Below are positions 1-11,537 of a stretch of 64,000 bases of DNA, one piece after another. The translations under genes were made by a program, and so were the position numbers. The stretch spans positions 18,849,124 to 18,913,123 of the forward strand of contig OX438741.1 of the NCBI GenBank assembly GCA_949316235.1, read 5' to 3'. Source of the DNA: Oegoconia quadripuncta (Eukaryota > Arthropoda > Insecta > Lepidoptera > Autostichidae). How positions within the stretch are numbered: position 1 is the first letter of the stretch; each line of letters begins with the position of its first letter. Below the pieces are notes generated by a model. It made no database searches, was not told the DNA's origin, and saw nothing but the letters and a program-made list of their open reading frames with translations.

Positions 1-3
1 ATT

Positions 4-24
4 CACTAGGTCTAGGACCTAGTG
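4..24. repeat. Perfect 9-bp inverted repeat, 3-bp spacer
   Basis: CACTAGGTC, spacer TAG, then GACCTAGTG. The arms are perfect complements. It sits at the window edge, so what it belongs to cannot be seen. Confidence 0.6.
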
Positions 25-848
25 TAAACCCATCGTAAGGGTTTGACGCATTTGGTGCACTTCTCAACTTGTACACCATGCTCAATTGGTACACTTCTCA
101 ACTTGTACAGTTCTCAAATGGTGAGCTTAGTGTCGATTATTCAATGTAATGTAAATCTAGATTCAATTGATGTAATAGTGGTATAGATAATACTTAGTTC
201 TCAAGAGATAATTTTAATTTAGACATTAAAAATCATGTAAAAATTCAGGTAAGAAAAGTTAATGTAGAGCCGAGTTCTTTCCAACAAGTAGGTAAGTATA
301 CACTGCTTTTTCCGAGAAGATTTACTCTTAGTAGAAGATACACAGCTATTTTGAAAAATATTTTTAAAGTAAATAACTTAGACGAATACGATTATTACGG
401 AACTTAAGATAAAATTGAAACTACGGTTCAAAATTCTAATACTTTCTTTGATTTTGGCATAAGTAATGCCAAGATAATGTCAGGGTCCAAATATGCGCCA
501 AATTTCTTCGAGAAACATGTATTGCAAAACTGCTGTGGACTTGAAATAGGTCTCATCAATTTGCTACCAATCCAACAAGCCCAGGAAGGTGATTCAAGCC
601 CAAGATAATCTAGCTGGAGAGGTACGTCAAAGGAGTGTGTATTCCTGAAGCAGATTAGCGTATGTCATTTAAGAGTTTGTTAATCTTTGAGTACAGACGA
701 GGGAGGAGAGAAACAAAACAACGAAGATCCATTTCGGATTTGATATAAGTAGTTATACGCTTAATAAGTTGAAGAAATTATGAACTTAAACTCAAGTGTA
801 ATTTTATCTCGCTTCAAAATACTTTTGGCATCTAAGTCGTTGGACGTC
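25..848. other. Gene-free AT-rich stretch
   Basis: No convincing ORF or known repeat. A 17-base word beginning acttctcaacttgtaca occurs twice, near 59 and near 94, which suggests a small decayed tandem or element edge. The rest is featureless to me. Confidence 0.4.
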
Positions 849-851
849 TAA

Positions 852-1188
852 GGCCGGTATTAATAAACCATTCTCAAGATTGAGAAAAGTCTTATGACCG
901 GTCTCAAGTAAACGTGTTGATTAATAAACCTAACTTGAGACCTGAAAAGCACGTGCATACTCAAGCAGTACTCATTTGAGAGGTGCGCGTATTAATAAAC
1001 GAAACTCAAGAACTCAAGCGAATTAATTCGCCGCTGAGGCGAATACTTGAGAAGTGATCTCAGCTGAGTAGACCTCAAGATTGGTTTATAAATCAGCACG
1101 GAGCTTAAGATAGCGTCAACTTCTTAAGACGCATCTCGGTTAATACAGCCTCAAGACTTCTATTGAGATTGATTTATTAATACGGGTC
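852..1188 (+). mobile_element. PIF/Harbinger-like MITE (family P), copy 1
   Basis: A 337-bp non-autonomous element whose ends are inverted copies of GGCC(C)GTATTAATAAA followed by a CTCAAGATTGAG-like block. It is flanked by the 3-bp direct repeat TAA (849-851 and 1189-1191). A TAA/TTA duplication and a GGCC-starting terminus are typical of PIF/Harbinger, so that assignment is an inference. The interior is full of CTCAAG/CTTGAG hexamers in both orientations. A second copy in the opposite orientation lies at 41098-41419. Confidence 0.75.
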
Positions 1189-1191
1189 TAA

Positions 1192-2181
1192 GTGCTGCTA
1201 CTTCAAAATTTGTCAAGACATTCGCTTGAATACCTGCAAGCAGATGATATCTTGTATTTGGAACAAGATCTAAAATAGAAAGCGTTTAGACTACAGGTTG
1301 TAACATAGAAATTTACATCTACAATCTACATATTACGACATACATACATCCGAAAACATTACCCTCCTTCCTGGTTCAGTCAATCGAAAACAGATTCCAA
1401 TTGATAGTGATATAAAATTAACTGCTACACAAAAGAATCTCAGTCGGTACATGAAATTAATTAGTCTAACACTCAATCAAAGGGGAAAGCATTTGTTAGA
1501 ATGATTGACACTCTATTAAAAATCAAACAAATAGAAATTCCTGAAACCAAAGTAATTGACGCTTCATTCTCTTAGCTGCAACGCCACGCAACTGTCGACT
1601 TTGCTAACGATCTTGACATTTCGCTTCCACTAGTTCATTGTCTTGTTTCTGGGAAAGGAAATGGCGAGACTAAAAAAAAAACAACTAGAGTACAGCACCA
1701 TGCGCTGCTCGTGGTAGAAAAAACGTCACACCCAAGCCTTGACAAGTATTGTGTAACGTGTCTTTGTTTGAACGTTGTTATTAAAATGTCTGTCGTTTAT
1801 TACTGCCATGGCAAATGTATGCTTATCACAAAACAATTCCGTGTCGTAAATTTTACTAATACTACAGAGTTACTTGTCAATATAATTTTATCTATCGATT
1901 CCTTGATTGTATGACACGGGGTAATCTGTGCACTGTGCAGAGTATTCAGGCGACTCAAATTTGGAGGCAAGTAATCGGAAATTATATAGAAATTTGATTA
2001 GATGTTAATACATAAATGATATGCATAAGGCGGCTTATTAGCCTATTGGCTATTAGGCTATTGGCGACGATGGACGAAAACCGGGCCCCTCATTATCAAT
2101 ATACATCATAGGTTTGCCACTTTTGTACTTGCTCATAAGTGTGAAAGTGACAGTCATACTGATGACTATAGATATTGAATA
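1192..2181. other. Gene-free stretch
   Basis: No recognisable gene or repeat. Short open frames here are random in length and composition. A small imperfect tandem of ggctattaggctattgg lies near 2035-2065. Confidence 0.35.
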
Positions 2182-2442
2182 TTTTTTTTATCCATAACGG
2201 GTTAGCACTTCACCTCAATTACACCTGATGTTAAGTGAAGATAAGGCCGAAGGTGGTAGCGTACTGACCCGGAAACCCCATCTTATTTGTGGAACTGGCT
2301 ATATTACAACAATGATTCAACCGGAACTCAACAATGATTGCTTTCCATCAGGTGACCCGCATGCTCGCTTGCCGCCCTCTCATATAAAAAAAAAAAACTC
2401 AACAATGCTATTAACATTGCTGTTTGGCGGCAGATTTAGATA
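2182..2442 (-). mobile_element. SINE-A copy 1, interrupted by a 61-bp LINE-F fragment
   Basis: Reverse-oriented and 5' truncated: the poly-A tail appears as the T run at 2188-2195 and the tRNA head is missing. It is split at 2337-2397 by the extreme 3' end of a LINE-F. Confidence 0.85.
2337..2397 (+). mobile_element. LINE-F 3' end fragment, 61 bp, in SINE-A
   Basis: It carries the LINE-F 3' UTR words CTTTCCATCAGGTGACCC and GCCGCCCTCTCATATAAA plus an A run, as also seen at 45057-45120 and 50465-50527. It is flanked by the 10-bp direct repeat CTCAACAATG (2327-2336 and 2398-2407), a target-site duplication within SINE-A. It is an extremely 5'-truncated retrotransposition product. Confidence 0.85.
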
Positions 2443-2639
2443 TCTCGAGTAGGCGAGAATTAAGAGCCTGCCCTGATCTCTATAGCTTTGTCACTTTTAC
2501 ACTTGCCCATAATGTATGTAAATGAAAGTGACAGACATAACAATGTATATTGATATCCCGAACAAGTGAGAATCCCCTGAGAGAACAAAAGGAATCTGTC
2601 AGTTGTCAAAAGTAACTTCAGACCATAAACTTTTTTTTC

Positions 2640-2775
2640 GTTTTATTCTCTCCTCTCGGAGAAGGCAAAGGAATCTAAGCCCATACAGCCATGTCTTATT
2701 TCTTTAGTTTATAAGTCAGTCTCAGTCAAAACAAGTAATTCGTTGTATACTTGGCGTATACAGAGTCTAGTCACG
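2640..2775 (-). repeat. Family Y fragment (copy c)
   Basis: It matches the distal part of the copies at 39090-39560 and 63758-64000, including the inverted repeat GTATAC-ttggc-GTATAC at 2745-2761 and a ctcggagaaggcaaagg block. Confidence 0.7.
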
Positions 2776-3065
2776 AAGGAAAGCTATCCAATAGATTGTA
2801 TATTATGGTATTGATATATTTAAATATAAATACTTACATAATTCATACTACGATGACTTTCTTTCTAAACCAGTTATATAGCGCAAGCCTCGCTCAAGAT
2901 TTATTTGTATAGCTTTACCTGAAAAATTTGCTCTAATCAGCACTCGGCAATCAGGTTGGTAAACATAAATTATCGCTGCTGCCTATTGTAGATCCCCGGC
3001 TCTCCATACTAGCAAACAGATATCCGTACGCATCAGCCTGTACGTTTATGTGTGCGAACGTAGCG

Positions 3066-3240
3066 AAACCGCGAAATACAATACAATACAAATACACTTT
3101 ATTGCACAACAGAAAAGAAAATACAGTTTCAGAAAAGTGGTAAGAATAGAATGTACAATTTGGCGACATTATCACTAAAAGCGATCTCTTCCAGGCAACC
3201 TTTGGGTGTAAGAACAGTACGTTTGAAATAGGTAGGTTGT
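3066..3240 (-). mobile_element. LINE-L 3' end
   Basis: In reverse orientation this has the tail (TTGTA)n, GCAATAAAG and the GGAAGAGATCGCTTTTAGTGA block shared with 10447-10648, 23644-23830 and 34990-35177. It is a 5'-truncated non-LTR retrotransposon tail; no coding part remains. Confidence 0.7.
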
Positions 3241-3740
3241 GCGGTATTAAATAGGGATACAGATACAAACTACGTGAATGAATTTCATATATTTATATAC
3301 ACATACATACTTAGAAAACACCCTTGCTAGCGGGAGAGTTAAGTGTTGATTCCTTACGTATTAATAGTGACTCTTTGCTTATGGTCTCAGCTGTTACACT
3401 TACCTACATTGTGAGCCTCACCATATATCCTTTAGTGGCCTATTACAACACCCATGGGAAGAAATACCTGCAACCAACTGAATCACAATGTTATAAATAA
3501 AGGTTAAGGACTCACTTTGAAATTTCCATAAGGGCCATGCCGCTCTCATATACCTACTACCCTTATCGTATGCTGGTTTTTAGCTTTGTGAAGGAAATCA
3601 GTATACTTAGGAGGTTGGAAAAACGCATTGGCTCAAGCCTTTGTTAAGCGGTTAAGCTGCTTTTCAATATGAGCCTATAGCTTGTACAAAGAAAAATGTT
3701 TCCCTTTAGGCAGGGCATATATTATATGTCCGATGGTGTT

Positions 3741-3960
3741 TCCGATTCATAATTTCATCGTTATCGTCATCGGTTACGTTCTGATATGTGATTGGTTGAC
3801 GCAACGCTCGCTCGGCAATTTGACGGTTTCTCATTGGTCAAGGTTATCGATGACGATACCGATGAAGTTACATAATCTAAGGGCGGATTATCGGATCGTA
3901 TTCACTCGATACTCGTCCGATTGTTCTGTCAGACATTTTCTGATCTCAGTCGTTCTCGAG
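3741..3960. repeat. Imperfect foldback around tttcatcgttatcgtcatcg
   Basis: A stretch near 3756-3785 is nearly complementary to one near 3840-3872 (cgatgacgataccgatgaa), giving an imperfect hairpin of roughly 100 bp. It may be a decayed MITE. Its edges are not clear. Confidence 0.35.
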
Positions 3961-4030
3961 CTATTATTCGAGCTCGTGCTTGCGTGCGGAGCAGAAAGGA
4001 AAAATGGGCGACAAATTACTGTTACATATT

Positions 4031-4158
<128 letters not shown>

Positions 4159-4253
4159 CAAAAAGATTGAACATTGATAATATTTGCTCGTGTTGACGTG
4201 AAAGAAGAATAAACGGATGATGAAATCGTACGCACCTCGGCGCTGTTTCCGTT

Positions 4254-4292
4254 TTTGAACACGTCCGATCCGGATGGGATCGGACGTGTTCA
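4254..4292. repeat. Near-perfect 17-bp-arm palindrome
   Basis: TTGAACACGTCCGATCC, a 5-base loop, then its exact complement. It lies about 100 bp after the CA repeat. It could be the core of a foldback element or, if transcribed, a stable hairpin. Confidence 0.7.
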
Positions 4293-4299
4293 AACAAAA

Positions 4300-4828
4300 C
4301 TATGGCTCCAACGCCGTGATAGACTTTCTGATCAGACTTTCAGAAGGAAAAATCTGACGTATACCGGCCTTAACATTAAAGAAAAGATCGTGTTCAACTG
4401 CAGATTAAAAGTACCAGTACATGAACGAGTCGTCGACCTACCTATCATATCTTTTCTAAATTTATATGACAAACAGTACCTACCTCTACATTTTCAATTA
4501 AAAAAAGAATGATCACAATGTGTTTACAAGTTTTGGCGATGTGCGATTTAAAAAAAATTGTTAATTTCCACCTGCTTCGTGTCACTTCAACACAGAGTAA
4601 AAAATGCAATCGAGGAAAGGATAGCTATCATTGCTCCATGAAGCATGCATACACCTACTATTACTAAGCATTTCACTAATCTATAAGACAAACCAGTAAG
4701 TCGCTGCTCGGATTGAACACCCACCTCGTAAAAGTACCTAAAATTATTTTAAACGGGCAAAAGGCATACTATTTTATAAAATTCTCTTCAAATTTTTATT
4801 GGTAGCAGAGATCAATGAACCAGTAATA
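4300..4828. other. Gene-free stretch
   Basis: AT-rich with no recognisable repeat or coding motif. Confidence 0.35.
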
Positions 4829-5156
4829 TTTTTTTTTATGCATGACGGGTTCGTACTTGACCTCAATCACACCTGATGTTAAGTGAAGATCAGGTCGAAG
4901 GTGGAAGGAAGGTGACCCGGAAACCCCAACACATTTGGGGGACTGGCTATCTTATCTCTGACAACCAGGACACAACAATGCTATTAACATTGCTGCTTGA
5001 CGGCAGATTTAGATAAGATGGTGGTAGGTAGCCCAGCGGACATTTTAAAATGCCCTACCACCAACCAAACCGAGTAGTTAAACATGTACCCCGCTGGGGA
5101 TCGAACCCGCGACCTCCGAATCGTAAACCCAATGTTGTTTACATTGAGCCACGGAG
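4829..5156 (-). mobile_element. SINE-A copy 2, full length (reference copy)
   Basis: A complete tRNA-derived SINE on the reverse strand. Read 5' to 3' it has a tRNA-like head with an A box (CCGTGGCTCAATGTAAACAA) and a B box (GGTTCGATCCCCAGCGGGG), a body (GGTGGTAGGGCATTTTAAA, TCTGCCG, GACAACCAGGAC-type words), and the tail CACTTAACATCAGGTGTGATTGAGGTCAAG followed by poly-A. The head drives pol III transcription in such elements. The tail is homologous to LINE-K, implying LINE-dependent mobility. It has no coding capacity, so open frames across it are incidental. Confidence 0.92.
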
Positions 5157-5735
5157 TATAGTAGTAAAGGCAATAAAATTCGCTGTAAGCTTTTAAAATC
5201 AAAAAAGAATCTTATTGACACTTATCACCTGTTAAAATTGTCTACAATAGTCTTTTATAAGGGAGCAACGAGCCAGCCAATAAAATTCCCCACAAACTTT
5301 CTCTACCTGGTATAAGTCCTTACAATCTTAATAGATTGTATTGAATGGGTAACAAATAAGCAAATTTTTGTAAAGATAAAATATAAACAGAGACATGTTA
5401 TCTTTCCTGCTTTGACTGTACCTGCTCCTATAAAATTTTCGCATATTGCCGGCAAAGGCAATGTAAATCATCCTGCAAATCCGAAATTTAATATCAGACA
5501 TTTCGTTGCATCATTTATCTTTCTCTGAACCGAGGTGGCACGTCTTAACCCCCCTGTTATTGGACAGAATGTACGAATAACTAATTAATGTCAAATGTCA
5601 AGAAATACGTTTGATTAAACATGTTTTGTAACATAAAATATTAATTAAATTAGAAAAAAGAGATAATATATCGCACAATGAGTGGAGATTAACGCTTACC
5701 AAAAATTTTTCTAATTCATTGAAATGAAATAATAA
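5157..5735. other. Gene-free stretch
   Basis: AT-rich with no supported feature. Confidence 0.35.
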
Positions 5736-5972
5736 ATAATAAATAAATAAATATTTCGGACACTTACACCAATCATCTAGTCCCAAACTAAGCAAAGCTT
5801 GTGCTATGGATACTAGATAACGGATAAACATACATATATATTGATATAAACATCCAAGACTCGGGAATAAATGTTCGTATTCATCATACAAACATTTACC
5901 CGTCGCGGGAATCGAACCCGCAACCGTTGGTTTCGCTGATAGGGTCACTATCCACTACACCAATCGGTCGTC
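5736..5972 (-). mobile_element. SINE-B copy, full length
   Basis: Read on the reverse strand: a tRNA-like head with A box (GACCGATTGGTGTAGTGGAT), B box (GGTTCGATTCCCGCGACGGG), then the body TGTTTGTATGATGAATACGA, CAAGCTTTGCTTAGTTTGGG and an AT-rich (ATTT)n end. The same family is at 36684-36903, 42449-42663 and 49689-49921. The 116-codon open frame across it is incidental. Confidence 0.9.
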
Positions 5973-5975
5973 AAA

Positions 5976-6123
5976 TGAATGAATGAAGATCATTTATTCA
6001 TGTAGGCAATACAATATGCACTTATGAACGTCACTTGTTTTTTAAACTACCACTAGCTCGGAACGCGACCACTACTGAGAAGAGCTAGCGAGAAACTCAG
6101 AGGGTTTGTCTCTTTTCAATCAG
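5976..6123 (-). mobile_element. LINE 3' tail (LINE-E-like)
   Basis: A reverse-oriented tail with a gaatgaatgaag/catttattcatg end and a GAGAAACTCAGAGGG-like block, resembling the AAAGAGCAACCCTTGAGTTT block of LINE-E. It abuts SINE-B, whose end is AAATGAA-rich. Confidence 0.45.
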
Positions 6124-7080
6124 TCATTTATAATCTAGAAAGGTTACAACAATTTTTATATATCGTGTAGAGGAGCTGTTTAATCCCATGGATAACTATC
6201 ATTAATGTAGTCAGAAATTTTTGTAATATCCCTTTTTACATAATTTGTTTTATAATAAGTTTAAATTTATTAAGCGGATTATCCCTCTAATTCCCATTGG
6301 TGGATCGGAAATCTTGTTCATTTTCTCCAATGAGTAAAAGTACAATTAAAAAGGGTATTATATATTATATCAATAGCGAAATATTTCAAGGAGATTATGG
6401 AGGAAATTTTGACGGAATGCCGAGCAATCAATATTTAATAAAGGAAATCTGATTTTCTACGTAATTTATTTCTGTAAGCAATTCTTACTGTTATTTAAGT
6501 GCCTTAAAATTATTTTTATTAAATCCTTTAATAGCTTGTTGGGTCAGAATATTAACAAAATAATTTAATTTACATATATTATTTAGACATCGCTTGCTAT
6601 ACATTCACCTGCAATTAATACAGCTGCAAAAATAATATCACTTTCATAAATTCATAATTTCAATTCTCATCTGTTACATTCCTTAACCCGTTTGTTATTA
6701 TCATAAATATATCTATTAGAGATAAGCTCACCTTTGTACAATATTTCCGACTGATTGTCAACACCTTTTTTTATGTGCAATAAAGAATATATAATAATAA
6801 TATATTTAGAGTGTAATTAAAAGATATTTTTTGCTCGTCGAGTATCATATTAATACAAGTGAATGTACTATAACTAATTAATACAATAACTGTTAGTTGG
6901 ATCAATTTGTTGATCTCGATAAACACCTAAAGGTCGGGCTTCGTGAAACCAGTTCTACAAAACCACATTTGACCGCAAACTTTACAATGATATCAAGTAA
7001 CAAAACCAGATCGAATTTTTGTGAGGCCACGGTCAATACACCTATTATTTAACAGCTGTAAGCTTGTAACTGTAAATAAC
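6124..7080. other. Gene-free stretch
   Basis: Strongly AT-rich. The only hint is a short GCAATAAAGAATATATAATA near 6777, resembling a LINE-L poly-A end. Nothing else is supported. Confidence 0.35.
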
Positions 7081-7082
7081 GC

Positions 7083-7215
7083 AATGACGTACTCGTGGCG
7101 CAGTGGTACTCACTATACGGATTCGACTGGAGAAGTTGAGTAACGCTGTCCACTAATTGTGTCCACCCAGGACATTGAAGGTGCACGACCGCCTGGACAA
7201 CGATGGCGACTGGGA
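7083..7215 (+). repeat. Possible tRNA-headed repeat fragment
   Basis: ACTCGTGGCGCAGTGGTACT looks like a tRNA A-box head, followed by a GC-richer body up to about 7215. There is no second copy in the window, so SINE identity is only suggested. Confidence 0.3.
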
Positions 7216-7809
7216 TGTTAGCTCCAAAGTGAGCCCTACTTTTGGTTCTTTCTCTTTGATGCTGAGGTTTTAGCAGCTTTCTAGTCGTTCCGCAGAGGTA
7301 GAAAACAGGGTTACTTACCAGCAGAAAGGTGTCCCACGCACACACGTAATATAAATTTAACAATTCCTAACACTGACCTAGCCGGGAGAGCTTGGTGGAA
7401 AGAATGGGAAGTTAACCGGTCTAAATTTAAGATTATGACAGTTTTCAAACAAGAGAGACGAGAGGGCACAAATATATGTATATAATGTACGGGCCGCAGA
7501 AATACATAAATAATTATAAAGAACGTTAATTTTAATAAATGCAAAACGAACAGGAGTACGAGACGAAGTGAAGTGTATAAAAAAAAAATATGTCGGTGTT
7601 GCCGACGCATAAAAATCTAATTGAAATTGGGTGTTTTACTAAACAAACGCCTAGCGTAGTCATTCCTTCCATGGATGACAGAAATTTTTCTGCTTCGGAG
7701 GGGATATTATTTCAGTCAGACCTGGTTGTTTTCAATTCGTCCGTCGTCGTGAAACGTCCGTACGTCACACGAGGCTCCACAGAAAATCAGCGATGTAGTT
7801 ATTGATACA

Positions 7810-8014
7810 ACTGCAACTCATGCTGAGTGGACACCTTTTTGGTACCACTTTACGACACCGATTTCTAATCGATCTTAGGATGGAGATCGAGTTTATCTTA
7901 AAATATCATTTTTTGCTGTGTATTACGTATGTTATTGTTATTTTTTTCCGTTTTTGTATAGCTAATGTGTCGTCCAGTGTGTCAAATAAACGTTTTCTAT
8001 TCTATTCTATTGAA
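7810..8014 (+). mobile_element. Retroelement 3' tail ending in (TTCTA)n
   Basis: It ends GTGTCAAATAAACG then a short TTCTATTCTATTCTATT array, the usual form of a non-LTR 3' terminus. A poly-A signal (AATAAA) lies just before the array. Confidence 0.4.
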
Positions 8015-8015
8015 G

Positions 8016-8165
8016 TCGGTGGTCAACAGAGGCAGCTTCAAAACCCTGTCAAGTGATCACTAGTCCGACACCAATCCACCAATTGCACTGACAGAGAAGA
8101 TACCCTCTCTAATAACCCACCAGTGAAGACATACAGTTGTTGATGTACTGATAAAGAGGTATTAA
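8016..8165 (+). repeat. Family G repeat, copy 1
   Basis: It shares an order of words (CAAGTGATCACTAGTCCGACA, then CACCAAT.CAC) with 27600-27760 and 40545-40705. It is of unknown type and diverged. Confidence 0.45.
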
Positions 8166-8722
8166 TTACTACAATAGTTAGATAAGTACCTAAATGGGCA
8201 CTCGACCCAAAATAGCATAGTTATTCTTTGACAATCTAGTATATGGAAATTCAGACAGAGTTTTACAATTATCCGTTCAAACACCCTCGTCGGAGATCAA
8301 AATTATTCAAAGCAATCGGCGAAGGAATGTCACATGGGGTCCAGGACTACTTAGAAGCAAGATGAAAAGCAACGGACAAATTATTAATATAAAACGTTTT
8401 TAAACAGTGATATCGTAAATAAAAAGCTTGGATTGTTTTAGACAAGGATATCTCAAAATGGCAACCAGTTAAGGCACTCCACTTCGCAGAATATCGAAAT
8501 AAATAAGCAGTAAGTTAAGAACAGAATGTCTGCGAAGTCAAAATTCTTTGAAATGAAGAACCGTTTCCAAGAAGGTGGAGGACCTCAGTCTACTCCAATA
8601 ACAAACATCCGTCGTTGGCTGTAACATGTCTGTGCCTTCACTCTTTTAACACGATTGTTTTGGCATCATGTAATGCAAATTTAGATTTCATAATTACTAC
8701 TGTTGATCACAATTTACAATTT
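8166..8722. other. Gene-free stretch
   Basis: No recognisable feature. Confidence 0.3.
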
Positions 8723-9063
8723 AACCGCCTCCGTGGCTCAATGTAAACAACATTGGGTTTACGATTCGGAAGTCGCGAGTTCGATCCCCAGCGGGGTACA
8801 TGATGAAGTACTCGGTTTGTTTGGTGGTAGGGCATTTTAAATGTCCGCCTGGCTAGCTACCACCATCTTATCTAAATCTGCCGACAAGCAGCAATGTTAA
8901 TAGCATTGTTGTGTTCCGGTTGTCAGAGATAAAAAAAGTCAAATGCCAGTCTCCCAAATGTGTTGGGCTTTCCGGGTCAGTACGCTTCCACCTTCGACCT
9001 CATCTTCACTTAACATCAGGTGCGATTGTGGTCAAGTACCAACCCGTTGTGCATAAAAAAAAA
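8723..9063 (+). mobile_element. SINE-A copy 3, full length
   Basis: Complete from AACCGCCTCCGTGGCTCAA to the A run. The A and B boxes are intact apart from one change in the B-box arm (GAGTTCGATCCCC). Confidence 0.93.
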
Positions 9064-9362
9064 CAATTGTTTTTGATGACCATTGTCCGTGCTCTTTTTG
9101 GAGGCTCCATTGCTACAATGCTGAGTTGGATATACCTTTTTGACTCCTAATTACGACATCGAAAATGAGATGGCAAACACCATGTTTACTTTTTATTTGT
9201 GTTTCGACTGTGTAATACCTGATTGTTTGGGTCATGAAATCTTTATTACTTCCTATAAGTCGTAAATACAGGATCCAGGATGTCTATGTACAAAAAAAAT
9301 GGCCTACAAAAATTTGTCTATGGTTTGTGTGTTATGTTAAATTAGGCTTAACGAACGAAATA

Positions 9363-9773
9363 TTGGGTCTTTACCTATGAAATTGGAGTTTTTTTTCTTC
9401 GTTAATCATAATATGTACCAATTCCTGCGATTTTCAAAGCTATATCCAAATTTGTTTTTTATTTGGAAAATGGAATATTATTTCAAGGTTTCACATGAAA
9501 TATTTTTTAATTTCCGGGCTAAATCACATAATAAAAAAAAAATTAACAGAGCTCTTTTCATGTGATCATCATTTCTTAGATTCGCTGAAACTTTTATAAA
9601 GCGGTTACTTTTAAAAATTAACGCTGCCTATACTTAACTTAATGTTATCCGATAATACACACAAAGTTATAGCTTAATTTGGATTTGCCGTTCCCAAAAA
9701 AATGTTTGTATGGAGAAAACAGTCTTAATGAAATTCTTCATACAAAACGCCAATTTCATAGGTAAGGACCTAA
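9363..9773 (-). mobile_element. Mariner-like MITE (family H), copy 1
   Basis: A 411-bp element with TIRs of TTAGGTCCTTACCTATGAAA type (left end diverged to TTGGGTCTTTACC). It has no transposase. It is related throughout to 35866-36289, 57983-58393 and 61664-62072, here in the opposite orientation. The left flank shows TA, the right flank has lost it. Assignment to mariner rests on TTAGGTC-type ends and the TA target. Confidence 0.8.
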
Positions 9774-10446
9774 CACTACAAACACAAGCTAAATTTGAGA
9801 AGATCTCATAGTTTTGAATTGTATCTCTTTCTATTGAATCTCTTTATAACCATTATAGCATCACTCGCAAATACGTAATAAATCATCGCCAAACACGACA
9901 CAGCGAATGTTGAATATTAAATAACTAGTGTTTTTATTTAAAGTCTGATTCCACCGCGCGCTGTCGGTAAATCAATAATGCACACAGCGTCATGACTGTT
10001 TGAACAGCGGCCCGTATATTTGTATAGTGTTCGGTACACCATGAAAATTTCAATGCAAATAACAGGCTTGCACCGTTCGGTGGTAGTTTTTCAACCTATG
10101 TGGCGATATAATGATCATTCTTAATGACTTACGCAGAAAGCTGTTTGTGGCAGATGATTTATTGTCTCTCACAGAGAGACGAGTTCGGAATATCAAATAA
10201 CATTTATAACAAGTATAGGCAGGTAAGTTTTCGAACTAGGTAAGTAAGGTAAGGTAGGTAGGAAAGCTCAATCTTTAAATATTTTTAAATTTCAAGTCAA
10301 AAACCACTACTTAGGTCTCTGACTTTTTTCTTTTCGTTAACTCCCGCCATATTTATTTATTTAGTTATATATATATATATATATATTTATATTATTAAGC
10401 CAGTCTATTAATATGATATTATTATTAAGTAAGTTTATGCATAGGT
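9774..10446. other. Gene-free stretch with small simple repeats
   Basis: It contains a GGTAAGTAAGGTAAGGTAGG run near 10235-10262 and an (AT)n run near 10367-10386. No gene is seen. Confidence 0.4.
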
Positions 10447-10648
10447 ACTTATCTATAATTATTTCTTTAGTTGGTAGTATCGTGCACCCTACCTGTTTTT
10501 CTACCTACAAATGTCCATGGCTGTGGGTTGTATGGAAGAGATTTTAGTGATAAGACCGCTTAATTGTGTTCTATTGTTATCATCAAAAAATATTGTAAAT
10601 TATTTTGCGCAATAAAGAGTATTTGTATTGTATTGTATTGTAAGGACA
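10447..10648 (+). mobile_element. LINE-L 3' end
   Basis: It matches 34990-35177 over most of its length, including TTTCTTTAGTTGGTAGTATC and GCGCAATAAAGAGTATTTG, then (TATTG)n. It is a 5'-truncated non-LTR tail. Confidence 0.8.
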
Positions 10649-10797
10649 ATATTTTTGCTCCGTTTGGGGTAGAAATACTTGGGTCGGGAAGGCGCTCATT
10701 ATCTCTTTACAGAGATATCTGAACGTGATGAACCGCCCGGCGATGTCCAGATTTTATTCCCTTTTTTTCACGAATCATAAATTGTGAAAATACTAAT

Positions 10798-10886
10798 TTA
10801 AAAAGGGCAACCCCTGAGTTTCGTGCTCGTTCTTCTCTGGGGAGTCTGCCATGTGAATGAGCGATAATTGTATGTCATGACGTTTT
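10798..10886 (+). mobile_element. LINE-E 3' UTR fragment
   Basis: AAAGGGCAACCCCTGAGTTT and GCTCGTTCTTCTCTGGGGA, the block also present at 25500-25640, 55800-56032 and (reverse) 41955-42117. Confidence 0.65.
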
Positions 10887-11307
10887 CATTATAATATTAT
10901 TTTTATAACATACGAAATATAACTTTCTTGAGTTTGAGTCATTTCGAAGTTACAAATGATCGAAAAGCTGACCTCTATTTCGCTCAGAGGCTCGCTATTT
11001 AAATAGGAAACGCAAACGCATCTAGCCTCTTAGGCATCGTTTCGGCTCAGCAAGAACTGAGACTAATTTTTATGATGTTTTTGTAAATTTATCCCCACAA
11101 TAAATTTTAGAAGGGGAAAAGTCATTAATCTTCGTGATCGATAACTACAACATACGAAAAGAATATCAAAATCCGAGATTTTACTGGGTTAAGGAGAAAA
11201 CGTCTTCGTATTTGGTCAATTCGGTCAAGTTAATATTGTTGTAATATGAAGTTGTTCACAGCATAGTAGTAACAAATGGTCCTGCAAAATATCATTATAA
11301 ATAATAA
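10887..11307. other. Gene-free stretch
   Basis: A GC-richer patch with CGCTATTTAAATAGGAAACG near 10996-11015 could pass for a TATA-type promoter, but no downstream ORF supports it. Confidence 0.25.
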
Positions 11308-11537
11308 TAAATAAATAAATATCTTTGCACATACACACAGCGCCATCTAGCTCCACACTAAGCAACTAGGCTTGTATTATGGATACCAGATGGTTGATAA
11401 ACTACACAAATACATATTTTTTTTGTAAATAAATACATAAATAAATGAAAAACATCCATAACTCGGGAACACATGTCTATATTCATCATACAAACTTATG
11501 CCTATAGCGGGATTCGAACTACACCAAATACGTCGTC
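11308..11537 (-). mobile_element. SINE-B, second subfamily
   Basis: Reverse-oriented. It has CAGCGCCATCTAG, CTAAGCAACTAGGCTTGT and an internal TTTTTTTTGTAAATAAATAC, as in 18409-18685 and 46758-46910. The head is damaged around the B box (11505-11535). Confidence 0.8.

Noticed and set aside
5598..5948. 116-codon reverse ORF
   Set aside because: Most of it is SINE-B sequence read through; similar frames recur in other SINE-B copies (42422, 49712).
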